Shown here in pieces: positions 63,256-64,000 of a stretch of 64,000 nt of DNA. The notes beneath the pieces were generated by a model. The model did not search any database. It saw only the letters and a list, made by a program, of their open reading frames with translations, and had not been told where the DNA came from. This DNA is from Saccharothrix sp. HUAS TT1 (GTDB lineage Bacteria > Actinomycetota > Actinomycetes > Mycobacteriales > Pseudonocardiaceae). Location of the stretch: assembly GCF_040744945.1 (NCBI RefSeq), contig NZ_CP160454.1, forward strand, positions 136,348-200,347. The letters are read 5' to 3'. Positions within the stretch are counted from its first letter, which is position 1. The number at the start of each line of letters is the position of its first letter. Made by a program: the position numbers and the translations under genes.

Positions 63256-63969
63256 GTGCCACCCACCGACCGACCCACCGACGAATTCACCGTGCTGACC
63301 GCGTTCGACGTCGCCGCCGACCTCGCCGCAGGTCTGCGCGACGGCCACCAGCCGCCCGGCATCGCCTACAGCGTCGACGTCGGCCTGGACCACGCGATGG
63401 TGACCGTGCGCGCCGACGACGACCCCGGGACCGGCCGCCGGCGGCGGTTCGGGATCTTCGTGCAGGAACTCGACGAGGACGACCTCGCGATCGGCCCGGT
63501 GGTCGAGCGGGTCGTGTCGCCCGGGGCGCCCGACGACGAGCCGGACGTGCCGCCCGCGCACGAGCTGCTGGGGCGCATCGTCCGCGCCCTCGACCTCGCC
63601 CTGGAGCACCAGCACTACCGGGGCGCGGCGCTCACCGCGGACCAGAAGGACTTCGTCATCGACCGCATGGTGCGGATGCTGGCCGAGGCCGAGTACCCCG
63701 CGTTCGTCGACCTCGCCCGCAGCGGGTTCGGCGGCTGGAACGAGGGCCGGCCGCCGCGCCCGATCGGCCGCGACGACGTCGACCCGGGCGAGGCCCGCAG
63801 GACGATGCGCGTGGCGCACGTCAACGGCACCCCGGTCGTGGAGTGGGACCTGTCGAGGTTCGGGCCCGACCTGGCGCTGATGCTCACCGCGGACGAGGCG
63901 CGCAGCGCGGCGGCCGGGCTCGCCGAGGAGGCCGCGTCGGCGGACCGGATGCCCGCCGCCCTGCCGTAG
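63256..63969 (+). CDS. Hypothetical protein (237 residues)
   Basis: GTG 63256 has an AGGAG site. The product has TAFDVAADLAAGLRDGHQPP, a RRRRFGIFVQELDEDDLAIG strand, LLGRIVRALDLALEHQHYRG and WDLSRFGPDLALMLTADEAR. It is acidic and mixed alpha/beta, without Cys motifs or membrane segments. It ends 31 bp before the window edge. Unknown family. Confidence 0.65.
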   Translation: MPPTDRPTDEFTVLTAFDVAADLAAGLRDGHQPPGIAYSVDVGLDHAMVTVRADDDPGTGRRRRFGIFVQELDEDDLAIGPVVERVVSPGAPDDEPDVPPAHELLGRIVRALDLALEHQHYRGAALTADQKDFVIDRMVRMLAEAEYPAFVDLARSGFGGWNEGRPPRPIGRDDVDPGEARRTMRVAHVNGTPVVEWDLSRFGPDLALMLTADEARSAAAGLAEEAASADRMPAALP

Positions 63970-64000
63970 CGACACGCGTTCCCGCTGGTCACGGGGCCGA

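Noticed and set aside
1..64000. Insertion sequences and transposases
   Set aside because: I found no transposase-like protein or terminal inverted repeats with target duplications. The only recombinase is the tyrosine type at 18283.

Overview
The window is very GC-rich with codons ending in G or C. It carries families typical of filamentous actinomycetes: an XRE/DUF5753 regulator with a DUF397 partner, an SsgA-like protein and a PP2C phosphatase. This suggests a Pseudonocardiaceae-like or Streptomyces-like host, but the genus cannot be fixed. There are no rRNA, ribosomal or core metabolic genes. Most genes are short, unrecognised and tightly overlapped (ATGA/GTGA). Together with phage packaging genes and a tyrosine recombinase, this indicates a large mobile element: an integrated phage-like element, phage-plasmid or integrative element. 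No capsid, tail, lysis, replication or conjugation genes were recognised, so its autonomy is unknown.

Layout. 1-6.0 kb: two plus-strand genes, then a minus-strand deoxyribosyltransferase-like/HIT pair, a split paralog pair, and a DUF397/XRE-DUF5753 pair. 6.2-9.5 kb: a direct/inverted repeat cluster, a small operon ending in an ASCH-like protein, and a PP2C phosphatase. 9.6-18.2 kb: the phage-like module. On the minus strand it has a ParB-like protein, a lone terminase-type nuclease and a probable DNA-modification protein. A tRNA-Gly(CCC) lies at the divide, and the plus strand carries a terminase small subunit, a terminase ATPase, a second RNase H-like protein and a portal. 18.3-19.7 kb: a tyrosine recombinase. 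20-31 kb: small operons behind one promoter family, plus an M3-type peptidase with an altered active site. 31-40 kb: small zinc-ribbon, HTH and MucR-like proteins. 40-64 kb: long overlapping operons of accessory genes. These include three small P-loop ATPases with a MetE-like protein and two paralogous membrane proteins, three HEAGH-type peptidase paralogs (one inactivated), an SsgA-like protein and a DUF5131 (Gp37/Gp68) protein.

Regulation is the clearest structure in the window. Class A promoters (at about 2.95, 20.2, 20.8, 23.9, 29.6 and 30.8 kb) have a GACGGGTATCACA-like box, usually exactly 30 bp before a TGG(A/C)T(T/C) -35 hexamer, then 17 bp and a TA(G/T/A)G(A/G)T -10. Class B promoters (ten sites, 25.7-58.1 kb) have a roughly 30 bp palindrome centred on ATGTACAT that overlaps a TATGAT-like -10, usually 18 bp from a TTGC-type -35. 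The two sets divide most plus-strand genes into two probable regulons. A third, 53 bp palindrome lies between two divergent genes near 33.4 kb. Many perfect GC-rich hairpins close the operons.
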